DNA from: Bacillota bacterium
GTDB taxonomy: Bacteria > Bacillota > DTU030 > DUMP01
Reading direction: 5' to 3'
NCBI GenBank assembly: GCA_012799605.1
Contig: JAAZKX010000060.1
Location: 1 to 34,522 of the forward strand
Length of the DNA stretch: 34,522 nt
The notes under the pieces are model-generated. The model searched no databases and was not told where the DNA came from. It was given only the letters and a program-made list of their open reading frames with translations. Both the position numbers and the translations under genes were made by a program. This document shows, piece after piece, positions 13,722-22,295 of the stretch (the stretch's first letter is position 1; the number at the start of each line of letters is the position of its first letter).

Positions 13722-14611
13722 AGCAGCTGTTAATTTTAAGCGGTAAAGGCGGTACCGGCAAAACCACTGCAGCTGGTGTATTTGCTGCCTTGGCGCCCAA
13801 TAAAATTTTGGTCGATTGTGATGTGGATGCTGCTGATTTTCACCTGCTACTGGCTCCGGAGATACTTGAGACTCATGATTTTGATGCTTTGCCCGGGGCA
13901 AAAATCGATCCCGGCCTTTGTAACGGTTGCGGTATTTGTGCGTCTGTCTGCCGGTTCGAGGCGGCGTTGAAGCAAGCTGACGGTAAATATTATGTAGATC
14001 CTTACCTGTGCGAGGGATGCCGGGTATGTGTCACCGCTTGCCCGGCCGGGGCCATTTCGCTGGTAGATAGATTGGCCGGGCAGTGGTTCGTATCCAGCAC
14101 CAGATTCGGCCCCCTGATTCATGCTCGTTTGATACCGGGCGAGGAAAACTCTGGTTTACTGGTGGCCAAAATCCGGCAGGTAGCTACCCAAAAAGCAAAT
14201 GAGAAAGGTTACGATTTGATTATTATTGACGGGCCACCGGGAATAGGCTGCCCGGTGATCTCTTCGTTGACCGGAATTGATTTGGCTCTGATTATAACCG
14301 AACCTACCGTGGCCGGTAAGCATGATTTGGAGCGAGTGATCCAGCTGGCCCGCCATTTTAATATCCCTGTCCAAGTGGCGATCAACAAATGGGATTTAGC
14401 GCCAGAAAAAACGGACGACATCGAAGCCTACTGCGCGGCTGAAAATATTCCCGTGGCCGGGCGGATCCCGTTCGATGCTGAACTGGTAAAAAGCATAGCC
14501 GGCGGAAAAACTGCGGTCGAGGCTCATTCCGGTCCGGGGACCGAAGCATTGGTAGCACTATGGGAGAACATGAGCCGGATCTTACAAAATAAATCGGCTC
14601 AAAACCAGTAG
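13718..14611 (+). CDS. Mrp/MinD-type ATPase with inserted 2x[4Fe-4S] ferredoxin domain (copy 2)
   Basis: This 297-residue paralogue of the previous gene has the Walker A GKGGTGKTT near the N-terminus and DCDVDAADFH as switch. The two cluster motifs are CNGCGICASVC and CEGCRVCVTACP, and IIDGPPGIGCPV is the switch II region. In the first motif the usual Pro after the last Cys is replaced by Arg, as in many second copies. The start is ATG 13718, within the ATGA overlap and behind AAGAGGTGA. Two paralogous copies in tandem after two NifX-like proteins suggest a heteromeric ATPase loading or moving a metal cluster. This is inference from context. Confidence 0.92.
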   Translation: MKQLLILSGKGGTGKTTAAGVFAALAPNKILVDCDVDAADFHLLLAPEILETHDFDALPGAKIDPGLCNGCGICASVCRFEAALKQADGKYYVDPYLCEGCRVCVTACPAGAISLVDRLAGQWFVSSTRFGPLIHARLIPGEENSGLLVAKIRQVATQKANEKGYDLIIIDGPPGIGCPVISSLTGIDLALIITEPTVAGKHDLERVIQLARHFNIPVQVAINKWDLAPEKTDDIEAYCAAENIPVAGRIPFDAELVKSIAGGKTAVEAHSGPGTEALVALWENMSRILQNKSAQNQ

Positions 14612-14640
14612 CCGGAGGAAAAAATTATGCTAGAACGACT

Positions 14641-16152
14641 TCAAAGCCGGGGCAGATCCGGCTTTGTTGCTTTATCTCGATACATAGCAAAATCGGCTAT
14701 CCGAATGAGGTCTTTAATATGCTTGATCTTATCTGTTCGGACAGCATAGCCTACCGAGATGCCCAAAGTTAAATGCTTAGGCTCCACCTGCTCGTTATAT
14801 TGGGCGACTTTATTGCGGAGTCTTTGTACGAGCATTTGCGCCATCTTGGGGTTGCAGCCTTCCACCAGGGCGATAAACTCGTCCCCTCCGGTCCGAGCCA
14901 GCAGATCTGTTTCCCGAAAGCAGCAGCGCAGGATGTCAGCGGCAGCTTTGATAAGCTTGTCGCCTTCTAAATGGCCGTAATTATCGTTTACCTGTTTTAG
15001 ATTATCAATATCAAAGCAGAACAAGCACAGCTGGGGAGAAAATTTGTCCCAATCAGCGGTTTGCTCGTTAAAACAGGCGCGGTTGCAAAGACCGGTGAGG
15101 GCATCATGGCTGCTTTTATAGGCCAGCTCTTCTTTTTTATTGACCAGCTCTTCATAGCGTTCGATATTCATCAAGGTCAAGGCGCTGATTTGAGCGATCC
15201 CCTGGGCGAAATTGAGGTAGCGACAAAGGTATTGGGGGAACAAAAACCCTCCCGCTTCCAGCACCCCGTAGCATTTGTCTTCTTGGACCAGGGCGATAAA
15301 AATCTTGTTTTCCTCCTCCAGCAGAAGAGCTTTGGCGGGTGCAGACATAAGCGAAGCCATTAGGTCCTCAGGCAGGTTGTCGGCGACAGCCTGGGAACTA
15401 TGGAATTTAAACTGAGCCGCCCCCATGATGCCGATAAAGATAGCCTTTATTTCCTCCACAATTTCGCGCTGGCTGGTGTGTCTGGCTATTTTTGTCAACA
15501 GGTGAAGAACGGCCGCGTATTGGGCAAGTTGAGTTTGAGCCTCAGCCAGCTTTTTGTCTTTGGCCTGGTATTTATTTTTCAGCTCCCACTCGGCAACAAT
15601 GCTTCGGATAATGTACTCGAGGGTAGTTGTTTCCAGCGGGATGATCGTATAGGGCAACTTTAAAAACTGGGCTAGCTGTTTTAATTTGGTCTCAAGTTGG
15701 CGATCGATACCCGTATCAAAACAGACTAACTCCTGGGCTGTTTCTTGATAAAAACGGCGCGCGGTTTGCTGATCGAAGCCCATAGCCGCCATGTGCTGGC
15801 GCCACTTGTTGAGCCAGCCTGTGGTCACAACGTAGCCGCCACGGTCGGAGATGTATTTTACCAACTGCGGGCAAGGAAGGTAATGGAAACAATGATCTTT
15901 GATCAGCACCTTCCAGGGCGAATAATCTTCAAGTAGGCTGCGAATATGGCAGTAGCGGCTGCAGATTATAATGCTGTCTTGACCCTGATCCCGGGCTTGC
16001 TTGAGCAAGCGCCGGGCTTCTTTTTGTCTACTATTGCTGACACACATACAAGGATAGGGCCTGACCTGTACCGGGCCCAGTTTTAATTTAGCGACAATAT
16101 TTTCGATTTCAGGGGCTTGGTTTTCACAGATAAAAATGTTTAAGCTGTTCAT
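14641..16152 (-). CDS. DUF1638-like / GGDEF diguanylate cyclase fusion
   Basis: The 503-residue soluble protein ends in a GGDEF domain (residues about 345-500). DALTGLCNR is at 350-358, the metal-binding DIDN at 381-384 and an intact GGDEF at 422-426. An RETD (413-416) lies five residues before it, which matches an RxxD c-di-GMP inhibitory site. Residues 1-190 resemble DUF1638: a Cys-rich first part (C9, C35, C37, C64, C68, C88, C94, C144), then TTGWLNKWRQHM, CFDTGID and TIIPLETTTLEYI. DUF1638 proteins are typically encoded beside corrinoid methyltransferases. A coiled coil (about 190-215) and a GAF-like region (about 215-330) join the two. The start overlaps the URO-D gene stop by 4 bp. It should make c-di-GMP in response to a signal linked to that pathway. 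Confidence 0.83.
   Translation of the reverse strand: MNSLNIFICENQAPEIENIVAKLKLGPVQVRPYPCMCVSNSRQKEARRLLKQARDQGQDSIIICSRYCHIRSLLEDYSPWKVLIKDHCFHYLPCPQLVKYISDRGGYVVTTGWLNKWRQHMAAMGFDQQTARRFYQETAQELVCFDTGIDRQLETKLKQLAQFLKLPYTIIPLETTTLEYIIRSIVAEWELKNKYQAKDKKLAEAQTQLAQYAAVLHLLTKIARHTSQREIVEEIKAIFIGIMGAAQFKFHSSQAVADNLPEDLMASLMSAPAKALLLEEENKIFIALVQEDKCYGVLEAGGFLFPQYLCRYLNFAQGIAQISALTLMNIERYEELVNKKEELAYKSSHDALTGLCNRACFNEQTADWDKFSPQLCLFCFDIDNLKQVNDNYGHLEGDKLIKAAADILRCCFRETDLLARTGGDEFIALVEGCNPKMAQMLVQRLRNKVAQYNEQVEPKHLTLGISVGYAVRTDKIKHIKDLIRIADFAMYRDKATKPDLPRL
14642..14672 (+). terminator. Probable terminator of the Mrp operon, overlapping the end of the convergent diguanylate cyclase gene
   Basis: CAAAGCCGG (14642-14650) pairs perfectly with CCGGCTTTG (14658-14666) around a 7-nt loop, followed by TTGCTTTAT. 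It overlaps the last codons of the minus-strand gene that ends at 14641. Confidence 0.65.
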
Positions 16153-17201
16153 TTTTTATTACCATCCAAGGGGTAGCGGCCATAGTGCTGTACTGCTTCG
16201 GAAATGGCTAGCAGTATTTTTTCTGGCACTTGCCAAGGGATCTCACCATGATTATCGGCTAATATTAAGCTGCCGCCGGGCCCAACTTTATCGATTATAA
16301 GGCGTACTTGCTGCCGGGCCTGATCGGTGTTCCAGTGTACCATTTCGAGGCCGTTTAAATTACCCAGCAAGCAGATATTGGGGTAGGTTTCCTGTTTGAT
16401 TTGATCTAAATCGTCTTGGCTACTGAAACCAAGGACGGCAGCCCCAGTGTCGATAATATCTTTTACTACCGGCAGCGTCATACCCGAAGCCAAATGCATG
16501 GCGGTGGGGCCATTTATTTGGCTCAAGGTCAATTTATCGATAGGATAGCCGGTGTTCAAATAAGTTTTCCGCTCAATCAGATCGGGGGAGGCCAAAGGAT
16601 TGAAGTAACAGATTGCGTCAGCCCCGGCTTCAAGCTGTGCATTGGCCCATTCGATGCAAAAAACGGAGTTTTTTTGCATCAGGGTTCGGAAACTGTGCCG
16701 GTCGAAATAGAGCAGTTCTAAATATTTACCCAGCCCAAGCTGCAGCGCCGCTAGGGAAAAGGGTGACATGACCACCCCGATAATCGGATCGCCAGTACCA
16801 ACTTTGGCTTTTAGCTGCTGAATAACTTCCAGCACGCGGATCAGGCAGCGGTTAGTGCGGACTCGAGGCAAGTCAAGGGTTTTAATTTTGGAGCTGGATT
16901 TGATCACCGGCTGGCCAGTATTCGGCGGTCCGCAGTCAGTATAAACTACTTCACCGCCCATAGCCTCGATCTCGATCGCAGCATAGAAAAATGCATACAA
17001 GCAGTCATGCCTGTATTTGGCTTTCATTTTAAGCTGGGCTGTCACCACATGATCCGGCTGAGAAAAATATTTTTGCACCGACATTCCCATTTCCTTGGCC
17101 CCGTACAAAGACAGGAACAAAAACAAAGGGACCTGATCGGGCTCGCGCTGGTTTAGGGCTGTAGTTACGCGTTCGAACGAGGTCATTGTTCTTGCCTTCA
17201 T
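16149..17201 (-). CDS. URO-D/MtaA-family corrinoid-linked methyltransferase-like protein
   Basis: The 350-residue TIM-barrel protein belongs to the uroporphyrinogen decarboxylase superfamily, in the branch that includes MtaA/CmuA methylcobamide:coenzyme M-type methyltransferases. It has an N-terminal SFERVTTALNQREPDQVPLF and GGSLILADNHGEIPW near the end. In MtaA, zinc is held by H-x-C and a later Cys. Here the sites read H236-L-A238 and D316-N317-H318, so both usual thiolates are absent and any metal site differs. It begins at ATG 17201 inside the previous stop (ATGA) with AGAAGGTG upstream, and ends overlapping the diguanylate cyclase gene. Partnership with the corrinoid protein next door is strongly suggested. 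The methyl acceptor or donor is unknown. Confidence 0.82.
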   Translation of the reverse strand: MKARTMTSFERVTTALNQREPDQVPLFLFLSLYGAKEMGMSVQKYFSQPDHVVTAQLKMKAKYRHDCLYAFFYAAIEIEAMGGEVVYTDCGPPNTGQPVIKSSSKIKTLDLPRVRTNRCLIRVLEVIQQLKAKVGTGDPIIGVVMSPFSLAALQLGLGKYLELLYFDRHSFRTLMQKNSVFCIEWANAQLEAGADAICYFNPLASPDLIERKTYLNTGYPIDKLTLSQINGPTAMHLASGMTLPVVKDIIDTGAAVLGFSSQDDLDQIKQETYPNICLLGNLNGLEMVHWNTDQARQQVRLIIDKVGPGGSLILADNHGEIPWQVPEKILLAISEAVQHYGRYPLDGNKK

Positions 17202-17836
17202 GTTTTATACACCTTCTCGATTAGACTGACAGCATCAAAAGCTGTGCTGCCGGCAGCATCGGCTCCGACTCTTTGTCCTAGTTGGGGATCGAGTCTAAAT
17301 GGGGCCCCGCCGACAATAATTTTTATTTTTTCGCCAGCGTGTTGCAGTTTCTGTTTAACCTCGGCCACTTTGAGGGCTGAAGGTAGCATTAAGGTCGAGA
17401 TTAAAAGAAGATCAACCTGATGCTCTATTGTCTTGGTTACAATTTTCTCCGGACTAAGCCCGGATCCGAAATCGAGCAGCTCATAACCGGCTGCCCTAAG
17501 GACAGAACTGACAATTCTTTTGCCGAGGCTGTGGTAATCTTCGAGAACGCCGATGGCTATCTTGGGTGCAGTTTTAGGCCCGACCGCAGCCTGAGGCAGG
17601 TAACTGTCCACCAATTGTTCACAGATGACCCCGCTCATATAAACCTGGGCCAGGGAAAAGATGCCTTTTTCCCAGCCGGTGCCAATGTGATCTAGTGATT
17701 CTCTTATTATCTGTTCCAACTGACAAAAATCGTTTTCGCTTTTATAGCACCGATTTAATATCCGGGCCGCTTCGGTCCGGTTTATTTGAAGCAGCGCGTG
17801 GGTAAATTCCTTAATTGAGGCCCTTATTTTGTTCAT
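17198..17836 (-). CDS. Corrinoid (B12-binding) protein of the methyltransferase MtaC/MtbC type
   Basis: The 212-residue protein has an N-terminal four-helix cap (residues about 1-85, with MSGVICEQLVDSYLP) and a C-terminal Rossmann B12 domain. The base-off/His-on motif D-x-H-x-x-G is seen as D100-Y-H102-S-L-G105, followed by VIxDFGxGxxPE-like and IIVGGAPF segments. It should carry the methyl group on a cobamide between methyltransferases. I start at ATG 17836 right after GCAGGGGGAGTA; a 15-residue longer frame lacks a ribosome site. It is the first gene of a three-gene operon with 4-bp overlaps. No substrate-specific MtaB/MttB-type partner is present in the window. Confidence 0.92.
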   Translation of the reverse strand: MNKIRASIKEFTHALLQINRTEAARILNRCYKSENDFCQLEQIIRESLDHIGTGWEKGIFSLAQVYMSGVICEQLVDSYLPQAAVGPKTAPKIAIGVLEDYHSLGKRIVSSVLRAAGYELLDFGSGLSPEKIVTKTIEHQVDLLLISTLMLPSALKVAEVKQKLQHAGEKIKIIVGGAPFRLDPQLGQRVGADAAGSTAFDAVSLIEKVYKT

Positions 17837-17942
17837 TACTCCCCCTGCCTTTTGCATGATATAGCTGTAAAGCAGTTGCATTCGGTAGCATAGTCTTTTA
17901 TTCTAGCTTTAGCTGCTACTTCCTGCCACAAGTAGGATAAAA

Positions 17943-17982
17943 GCCCTTTTATTTTCCGGGACTATAGTCCCGGAAAAAGGGC
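17943..17982 (-). terminator. Strong terminator after the histone-deacetylase-like gene
   Basis: Read on the minus strand, GCCCTTTTTCCGGGAC pairs with GTCCCGGAAAATAAAAGGGC (small bulge), with a TATA loop and TTTT after it. It separates the hydantoinase/HDAC pair from the corrinoid operon that lies downstream on the same strand. Confidence 0.85.
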
Positions 17983-17995
17983 CTTCTGGTTACAT

Positions 17996-19393
17996 TTAGA
18001 GCGTTTGTTCTCGTTGGCGGTGGTAATCATACTGCTGATAGGTGTCGCGGGGGCGGTCTTGGAGATAGCTGTACGCGCAGGCTTCGGGCGGCCGCCGGCG
18101 CATTTTTGCATAATGATCCCGGGCTGCTCGCTGGCACCCGGAGCAAGCTTGTTGGGGGATGCTGATGCAATGAACTTTAATGCGTCCTTGGGGACCGGCA
18201 GCTTCGGAGTCGATCATAAGATAACCGGGGCAACGAGGACAAATCCTTAAGGTTTCTAGTTGCTGTTCGCGGATTTGATCAGTGTCGTAATAGATATGAC
18301 GCTGCCGCTGGTAAAAAGGTTCTCCGGTTGGCCGGCCCTGGGCTGTAAGCTGATGACGGCGCTGAAAAAGATGATATTGTTGCTGGACGATTTTCTCCAG
18401 CTGCTGCATCCGATTACGATTTTCTTTAAAGCGGTTTTGCCGGTAGTCTGGTTCGTATAAATTGGAGTAATCGAGGCCGGCCATAGCCATAATAATGCCC
18501 AAATTGACATAGGGCAGGGCTGTTTCGATCGAATAGCCGCCTTCTAATACGGCGATGTCGGGGGCGAGTTTCTCATTTAAGATGGCATAACCCCGGGCTG
18601 AAAAGGACATATTAGCCAACGGATCGCTGTAGTGGTTGTCTTGCCCAGCTGAATTTACGATTAACTCCGGCTGAAATTCGTCTAAAATAGGAAGGACTAA
18701 ATTATCCAGCACATAAAAGATACCTTCATCGGTGGTTCCCGGCGGTAGCGGTACATTAATAGTGGTCCCCTGGGCCAAAGGGCCGCCGGTTTCGTTCATA
18801 AATCCAGTGCCAGGGTAAAGAGTGCGTCCGTCTTGGTGGAAGGATATAAACAAAACATCGGGATCATGCCAGTAAATGTCCTGGGTGCCATCGCCGTGGT
18901 GGACGTCGGTATCGATGATGGCGACCCTGCGCAGGCCGTATTTCTGCCGTACATACTCTACCATGATCGCCTCGTTATTGATATTGCAAAAGCCGCGGTT
19001 GCCATGGGCAACCCTCATCGCATGGTGGCCTGGCGGCCGTACTAGGGCAAAACCGTTTTTAATTTCGTCGCTGAGCACAGCATCGGCAATCACCAGCGCC
19101 CCGCCAGCTGCTATCCGGTGGGCTTCACTAGCTTGAGCGGCAACGTTGGGAACACAAAAATGAACCCGGGCAATATCTTTCAGCTCGGCTAACCGCGGTT
19201 GGTATTGGCGGATTTGGGGCAGGTCCATAATTCCTTCTTCAAAGATTTGATCCCTGGTATAAAGCAGCCGTTCTTCCCGTTCAGGGTGGGTAGGCGAAAT
19301 AGCCCAGTCGAAAGCGGGGAAAAACACTAAGCCGGTCTGGTCATAAGGTGCGGCCGGCTGGTAGAGAGGCCGATTGTAGGTTTTTGGGTTCAT
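17996..19393 (-). CDS. Histone-deacetylase-family hydrolase with C-terminal Cys-rich (zinc-ribbon-like) extension
   Basis: The 465-residue protein has a full class II HDAC/acetylpolyamine amidohydrolase domain (residues about 15-310). The active-site His pair is H123-H124 in RPPGHHAM. Zinc ligands are D163 and H165 in DTDVHHGDG and D252 in SAGQDNH, and the transition-state Tyr is in GGYS (Y287). In bacteria these enzymes deacetylate small amines or proteins; the substrate here is open. The extra about 150 residues are Gln/Arg-rich and hold CPRC (385-388), C409 and CSGC (417-420), a possible treble-clef or zinc ribbon that I have not seen as standard for this family. The gene overlaps the upstream hydantoinase-like gene by 4 bp, so they are co-translated. 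Confidence 0.88.
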   Translation of the reverse strand: MNPKTYNRPLYQPAAPYDQTGLVFFPAFDWAISPTHPEREERLLYTRDQIFEEGIMDLPQIRQYQPRLAELKDIARVHFCVPNVAAQASEAHRIAAGGALVIADAVLSDEIKNGFALVRPPGHHAMRVAHGNRGFCNINNEAIMVEYVRQKYGLRRVAIIDTDVHHGDGTQDIYWHDPDVLFISFHQDGRTLYPGTGFMNETGGPLAQGTTINVPLPPGTTDEGIFYVLDNLVLPILDEFQPELIVNSAGQDNHYSDPLANMSFSARGYAILNEKLAPDIAVLEGGYSIETALPYVNLGIIMAMAGLDYSNLYEPDYRQNRFKENRNRMQQLEKIVQQQYHLFQRRHQLTAQGRPTGEPFYQRQRHIYYDTDQIREQQLETLRICPRCPGYLMIDSEAAGPQGRIKVHCISIPQQACSGCQRAARDHYAKMRRRPPEACAYSYLQDRPRDTYQQYDYHRQREQTL

Positions 19394-21066
19394 GGTTGCA
19401 CCCCCTTAAAACCATCGATAACACCGGGCGCGATCTGAATGCCAACATCATATAGCTTGCCGGTGGTGGACCAGCCGCGGATCATATTAAATTGTTCTTC
19501 GCGGAAGAACTCATATTGATTGGCATAGTGGCCGATACCCCGCTGTTGGGCTATTTTCCGCAGCTGGTTACGGGCCTCTTCTTTTGCATCCGTCAAACGC
19601 CAATTAGAATTACAGCTACCGGTTATACCATCTATGTTAAGGTGATAATGGCGCCGCTTAGTATCAGCATGAAGCAGCAGGGACAAAGTGGGCCGGGATA
19701 CAGCAGCACCCAGGGCATTGGCTATCGGGGAATAAGTGTGGACAAAAGAGCGGCAGCCTAGTTTGGCGGCGATAAGAGGCATGAACGCTGCGGCAGCGGC
19801 CCCAATTCCGATGACGCGGTCGGCTGTTACCGGCCGCCGGTGGATCAACTCCCAAATTTTGTAGGCCGGTTCTTGTTCCCAGGCCGTAAACATATCATTG
19901 ATACTAGCCAACAATTGGGCGATTGCTTGATCTATTGTCTGTTGGGCCAATTCAGCTACGGTAAGTCCGGCTGGGCGGGCTATTTTTTCTAAAGCTTGTT
20001 GGGAAGGGGGTAGAGGGCCTAATTTGCCCTGCTTGAGCAAATTAATAGCATCAGTGGGGGTGGCAACCGGACCGCCAAAACAGGCAGCCGGGCCCAAACG
20101 GTCGGGGCCGATAGTGAGTTTGCCCTCCTGCCAACGGACAGCGCTGTCCCCGCCGAGGGCCAGGGCCCGGGTGGCAAACGAGCGTACATTAGAATGGAGG
20201 CCGCCGATAAGGGCCCCGCGGGATGAATGCAGTGGCTCCCCTTCCAAAATAAGGGCCAAGTCTGTAGTTGTGCCGCCGATGTCAATAACCACTGAAGTTT
20301 TTTCATCCAAGGTCAAGGCGTAGGCGCCCATGGTGCTGGCCGCCGGGCCGGAAAAAATGGTCTCACAGGGATATTGTAAAGATACGGGCAGGGGCATGGT
20401 TCCCCCATCAGCTTTTAAAATGTCGATGGCGGCGTCGATCCCCCGCGCACGGATGGCCGCTTGAACATTGGTGGCGAAGCTGGCCCATGTATTTTTGGTT
20501 ACCGCTGTGTAATAGGTGGTGACAGTCCGTCGGAGGAAATTAAGCTGCCCTGAGACTTCGAAGCCAGTTATTATTTGAAGGTGGGGATGCCTGGACAATA
20601 AAATTTGCTTAGTCTCTCGTTCGTGACTGCTATTTCTTGGGGAGAACTTGCCGGCAATTGCCACCTTATCGATGCCGGCGGCTACAATTTCTTCTCCCGC
20701 CCGCTCAATTTGACTTTTATTTAGCGGCTCGGTAATCCGTCCCCGAAAATCGGTGGCCCCTTCTACAATATAAGCAAAGTTAAAAAACCGAAGTTGGCGC
20801 AGATTTAGACCCGGGCCGGGGATCAGGATCAGGGCTACCTTATCACCGCCGCCGGTGGCCAATAAATTAGTTACCAAGGTAGTGCTGAGCACTACGCGGG
20901 CAATGTCGCTGCCCCGGGTATCTTTGAGCAGTTCATCGAGAACAGCTAAAACAGATGCTTGTAGATTATCGGACTCGGTTGGGCTTTTCATTGATCGTAA
21001 AATTTTATGGTCATGATATAAAACGCCATCAGTAAAAGTGCCGCCGACGTCAATTCCAATTAGCAT
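19390..21066 (-). CDS. Hydantoinase/oxoprolinase-type (HyuA-like) ASKHA-fold protein
   Basis: The 558-residue product has the N-terminal GIDVGGTFTDGVLY ATP-binding motif (residues 3-16) and LSTTLVTNLLATGGGDKVALI, typical of the hydantoinase A/oxoprolinase N-terminal region. The second domain has SGPAASTMGAYAL, VIDIGGTTTDLALI and VIGIGAAAAAFMPLIA. It lacks the long C-terminal part of 5-oxoprolinase and no HyuB partner is adjacent, so the reaction is not certain. ATP-dependent hydrolysis of a cyclic amide is the family theme. It starts at ATG 21066, after AGGGGTGACCTA. Pairing with an HDAC-like amidohydrolase suggests successive opening and deacylation of an amide substrate, which is inference. 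Confidence 0.85.
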   Translation of the reverse strand: MLIGIDVGGTFTDGVLYHDHKILRSMKSPTESDNLQASVLAVLDELLKDTRGSDIARVVLSTTLVTNLLATGGGDKVALILIPGPGLNLRQLRFFNFAYIVEGATDFRGRITEPLNKSQIERAGEEIVAAGIDKVAIAGKFSPRNSSHERETKQILLSRHPHLQIITGFEVSGQLNFLRRTVTTYYTAVTKNTWASFATNVQAAIRARGIDAAIDILKADGGTMPLPVSLQYPCETIFSGPAASTMGAYALTLDEKTSVVIDIGGTTTDLALILEGEPLHSSRGALIGGLHSNVRSFATRALALGGDSAVRWQEGKLTIGPDRLGPAACFGGPVATPTDAINLLKQGKLGPLPPSQQALEKIARPAGLTVAELAQQTIDQAIAQLLASINDMFTAWEQEPAYKIWELIHRRPVTADRVIGIGAAAAAFMPLIAAKLGCRSFVHTYSPIANALGAAVSRPTLSLLLHADTKRRHYHLNIDGITGSCNSNWRLTDAKEEARNQLRKIAQQRGIGHYANQYEFFREEQFNMIRGWSTTGKLYDVGIQIAPGVIDGFKGVQP

Positions 21067-21105
21067 TAGGTCACCCCTAGCTCAAGATCTGTCCGTCCTT
21101 ATTTT

Positions 21106-21133
21106 AGTATAACAAGCATGATTTAACAACAAA
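21106..21133 (-). promoter_or_regulatory. Probable promoter of the hydantoinase/HDAC operon
   Basis: On the minus strand, TATACT (21106-21111) is preceded by TGT, an extended -10, with TTTGTT at 21128-21133 spaced 16 bp. It lies about 40 bp upstream of the ATG at 21066. Confidence 0.6.
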
Positions 21134-21294
21134 GGAAACGATTGCCGCGCCCCGGGCGCTCGGTTTAGGTCCCAATTGGCGCCGACAGTGCGGCAGGAAA
21201 ATGTTACCGCCGGCGGGAATATAAAACTACCGACAAGGGCACTTTTTTAACCGGTTGGCCCTGATGGAATCAATGATTATTGGAGGAGAAAGCT

Positions 21295-22206
21295 ATGAAA
21301 CTGGTGACTTATGAGTGGCACCAACAACAGGGGCTAGGGTTGGTAGTGGGCGATAAGGTGCTGGATCTTATGGCCGGCGCAGCCAAAGTCGGGGCTGGGC
21401 TGAAGCCGGCCCAAGCCACGGAGATGAAAGCGCTGCTGGCCCATGAAGGTGGGCTTGAGCTGGCTAGGGAAGTAGAGGCCGGGGCTAAAGCTGGGCTTTC
21501 AGAGCTAAAAGCAGCTTGGTTGCCCCAGGCCGAGATTAAACTCAAGGCGCCACTACTTAACCCCGACAAAATTATTTGTATCGGACTCAATTACCGTGAT
21601 CATGCCGAAGAAAGCAATCAGGCTGTGCCGAAAGAGCCAGTTATTTTTGGCAAATATGCAAACTCGATTATCGGCCCCGAGGAAGACATCTTATTGCCTA
21701 CCGGGCTTACTGATAAAGTGGACTTTGAAGCGGAATTGGCGGTGGTGATAGGTCGGCGAGCAGCAGATGTTCCGCCGGAAGATGCGCTGGCTTATGTAGC
21801 CGGCTATACCAATTTTAATGACGTGAGCGCCCGTGATCTGCAGATGAGCGGCGGCCAATGGATGAAGGGAAAATGCCTCGATACTTTCGCCCCGATGGGG
21901 CCCTGGCTGGTTACTACCGATGAAATTCCGCAGCCGGATGATCTGGAGATTAAGCTGAAGTTAAACGGCCAGGTTATGCAGTCTTCCAGCACTGCCAATA
22001 TGATTTTTGGGGTGGCCGAGCTGGTATCATTTTTGTCGCAACTTATGACCTTAAACCCTGGCGATGTGATCGCAACCGGTACTCCGGCCGGGGTTGGCTT
22101 TGCCCGGCGGCCGCCGGTGTATTTGGCCGTCGGTGATGTGATCGAGGTAGAAATAGAGGGTTTGGGAACACTGAGAAATAAAGTAGCCGAAAAGCCGCGC
22201 TCCTAA
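21295..22206 (+). CDS. Fumarylacetoacetate hydrolase (FAH) family protein
   Basis: The 303-residue protein has the FAH fold in its C-terminal 210 residues. [14 protein letters not shown] is followed by [14 protein letters not shown], the metal-binding [12 protein letters not shown], the [15 protein letters not shown]-like [12 protein letters not shown], and GTPAGVGF at the end. Relatives hydrolyse or decarboxylate beta-diketo acids such as acylpyruvates or 2-hydroxyhepta-2,4-diene-1,7-dioate. The exact substrate cannot be told. The N-terminal 85 residues are a variable Ala/Lys/Leu-rich region. The ribosome site GGAGGAG precedes ATG 21295. The 228-bp gap before it contains the divergent promoter and a CCGCCGGCGG palindrome at 21208. 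Confidence 0.9.
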   Translation: MKLVTYEWHQQQGLGLVVGDKVLDLMAGAAKVGAGLKPAQATEMKALLAHEGGLELAREVEAGAKAGLSELKAAWLPQAEIKLKAPLLNPDKIICIGLNYRDHAEESNQAVPKEPVIFGKYANSIIGPEEDILLPTGLTDKVDFEAELAVVIGRRAADVPPEDALAYVAGYTNFNDVSARDLQMSGGQWMKGKCLDTFAPMGPWLVTTDEIPQPDDLEIKLKLNGQVMQSSSTANMIFGVAELVSFLSQLMTLNPGDVIATGTPAGVGFARRPPVYLAVGDVIEVEIEGLGTLRNKVAEKPRS

Positions 22207-22215
22207 GGGGCTTTG

Positions 22216-22233
22216 CCGGGCCTTCGGGCCTGG
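22216..22233 (+). repeat. UUCG-tetraloop hairpin after the FAH gene
   Basis: CCGGGCC (22216-22222) pairs with GGCCTGG (22227-22233), with one wobble, around a TTCG loop, 10 nt after the stop codon. No T-run follows, so it is probably a 3'-end stability or partial termination element. Confidence 0.55.
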
Positions 22234-22295
22234 GCCTACCCCACAAATATTTATGATGAGGAGGCGGTGTAGTGGAGGAGTTTGCGATCGGCTGC

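Noticed and set aside
12030-14611. A nitrogenase cofactor biosynthesis cluster
   Set aside because: NifX-like proteins alone do not show nitrogen fixation; no nifHDKENB gene is present in the window.
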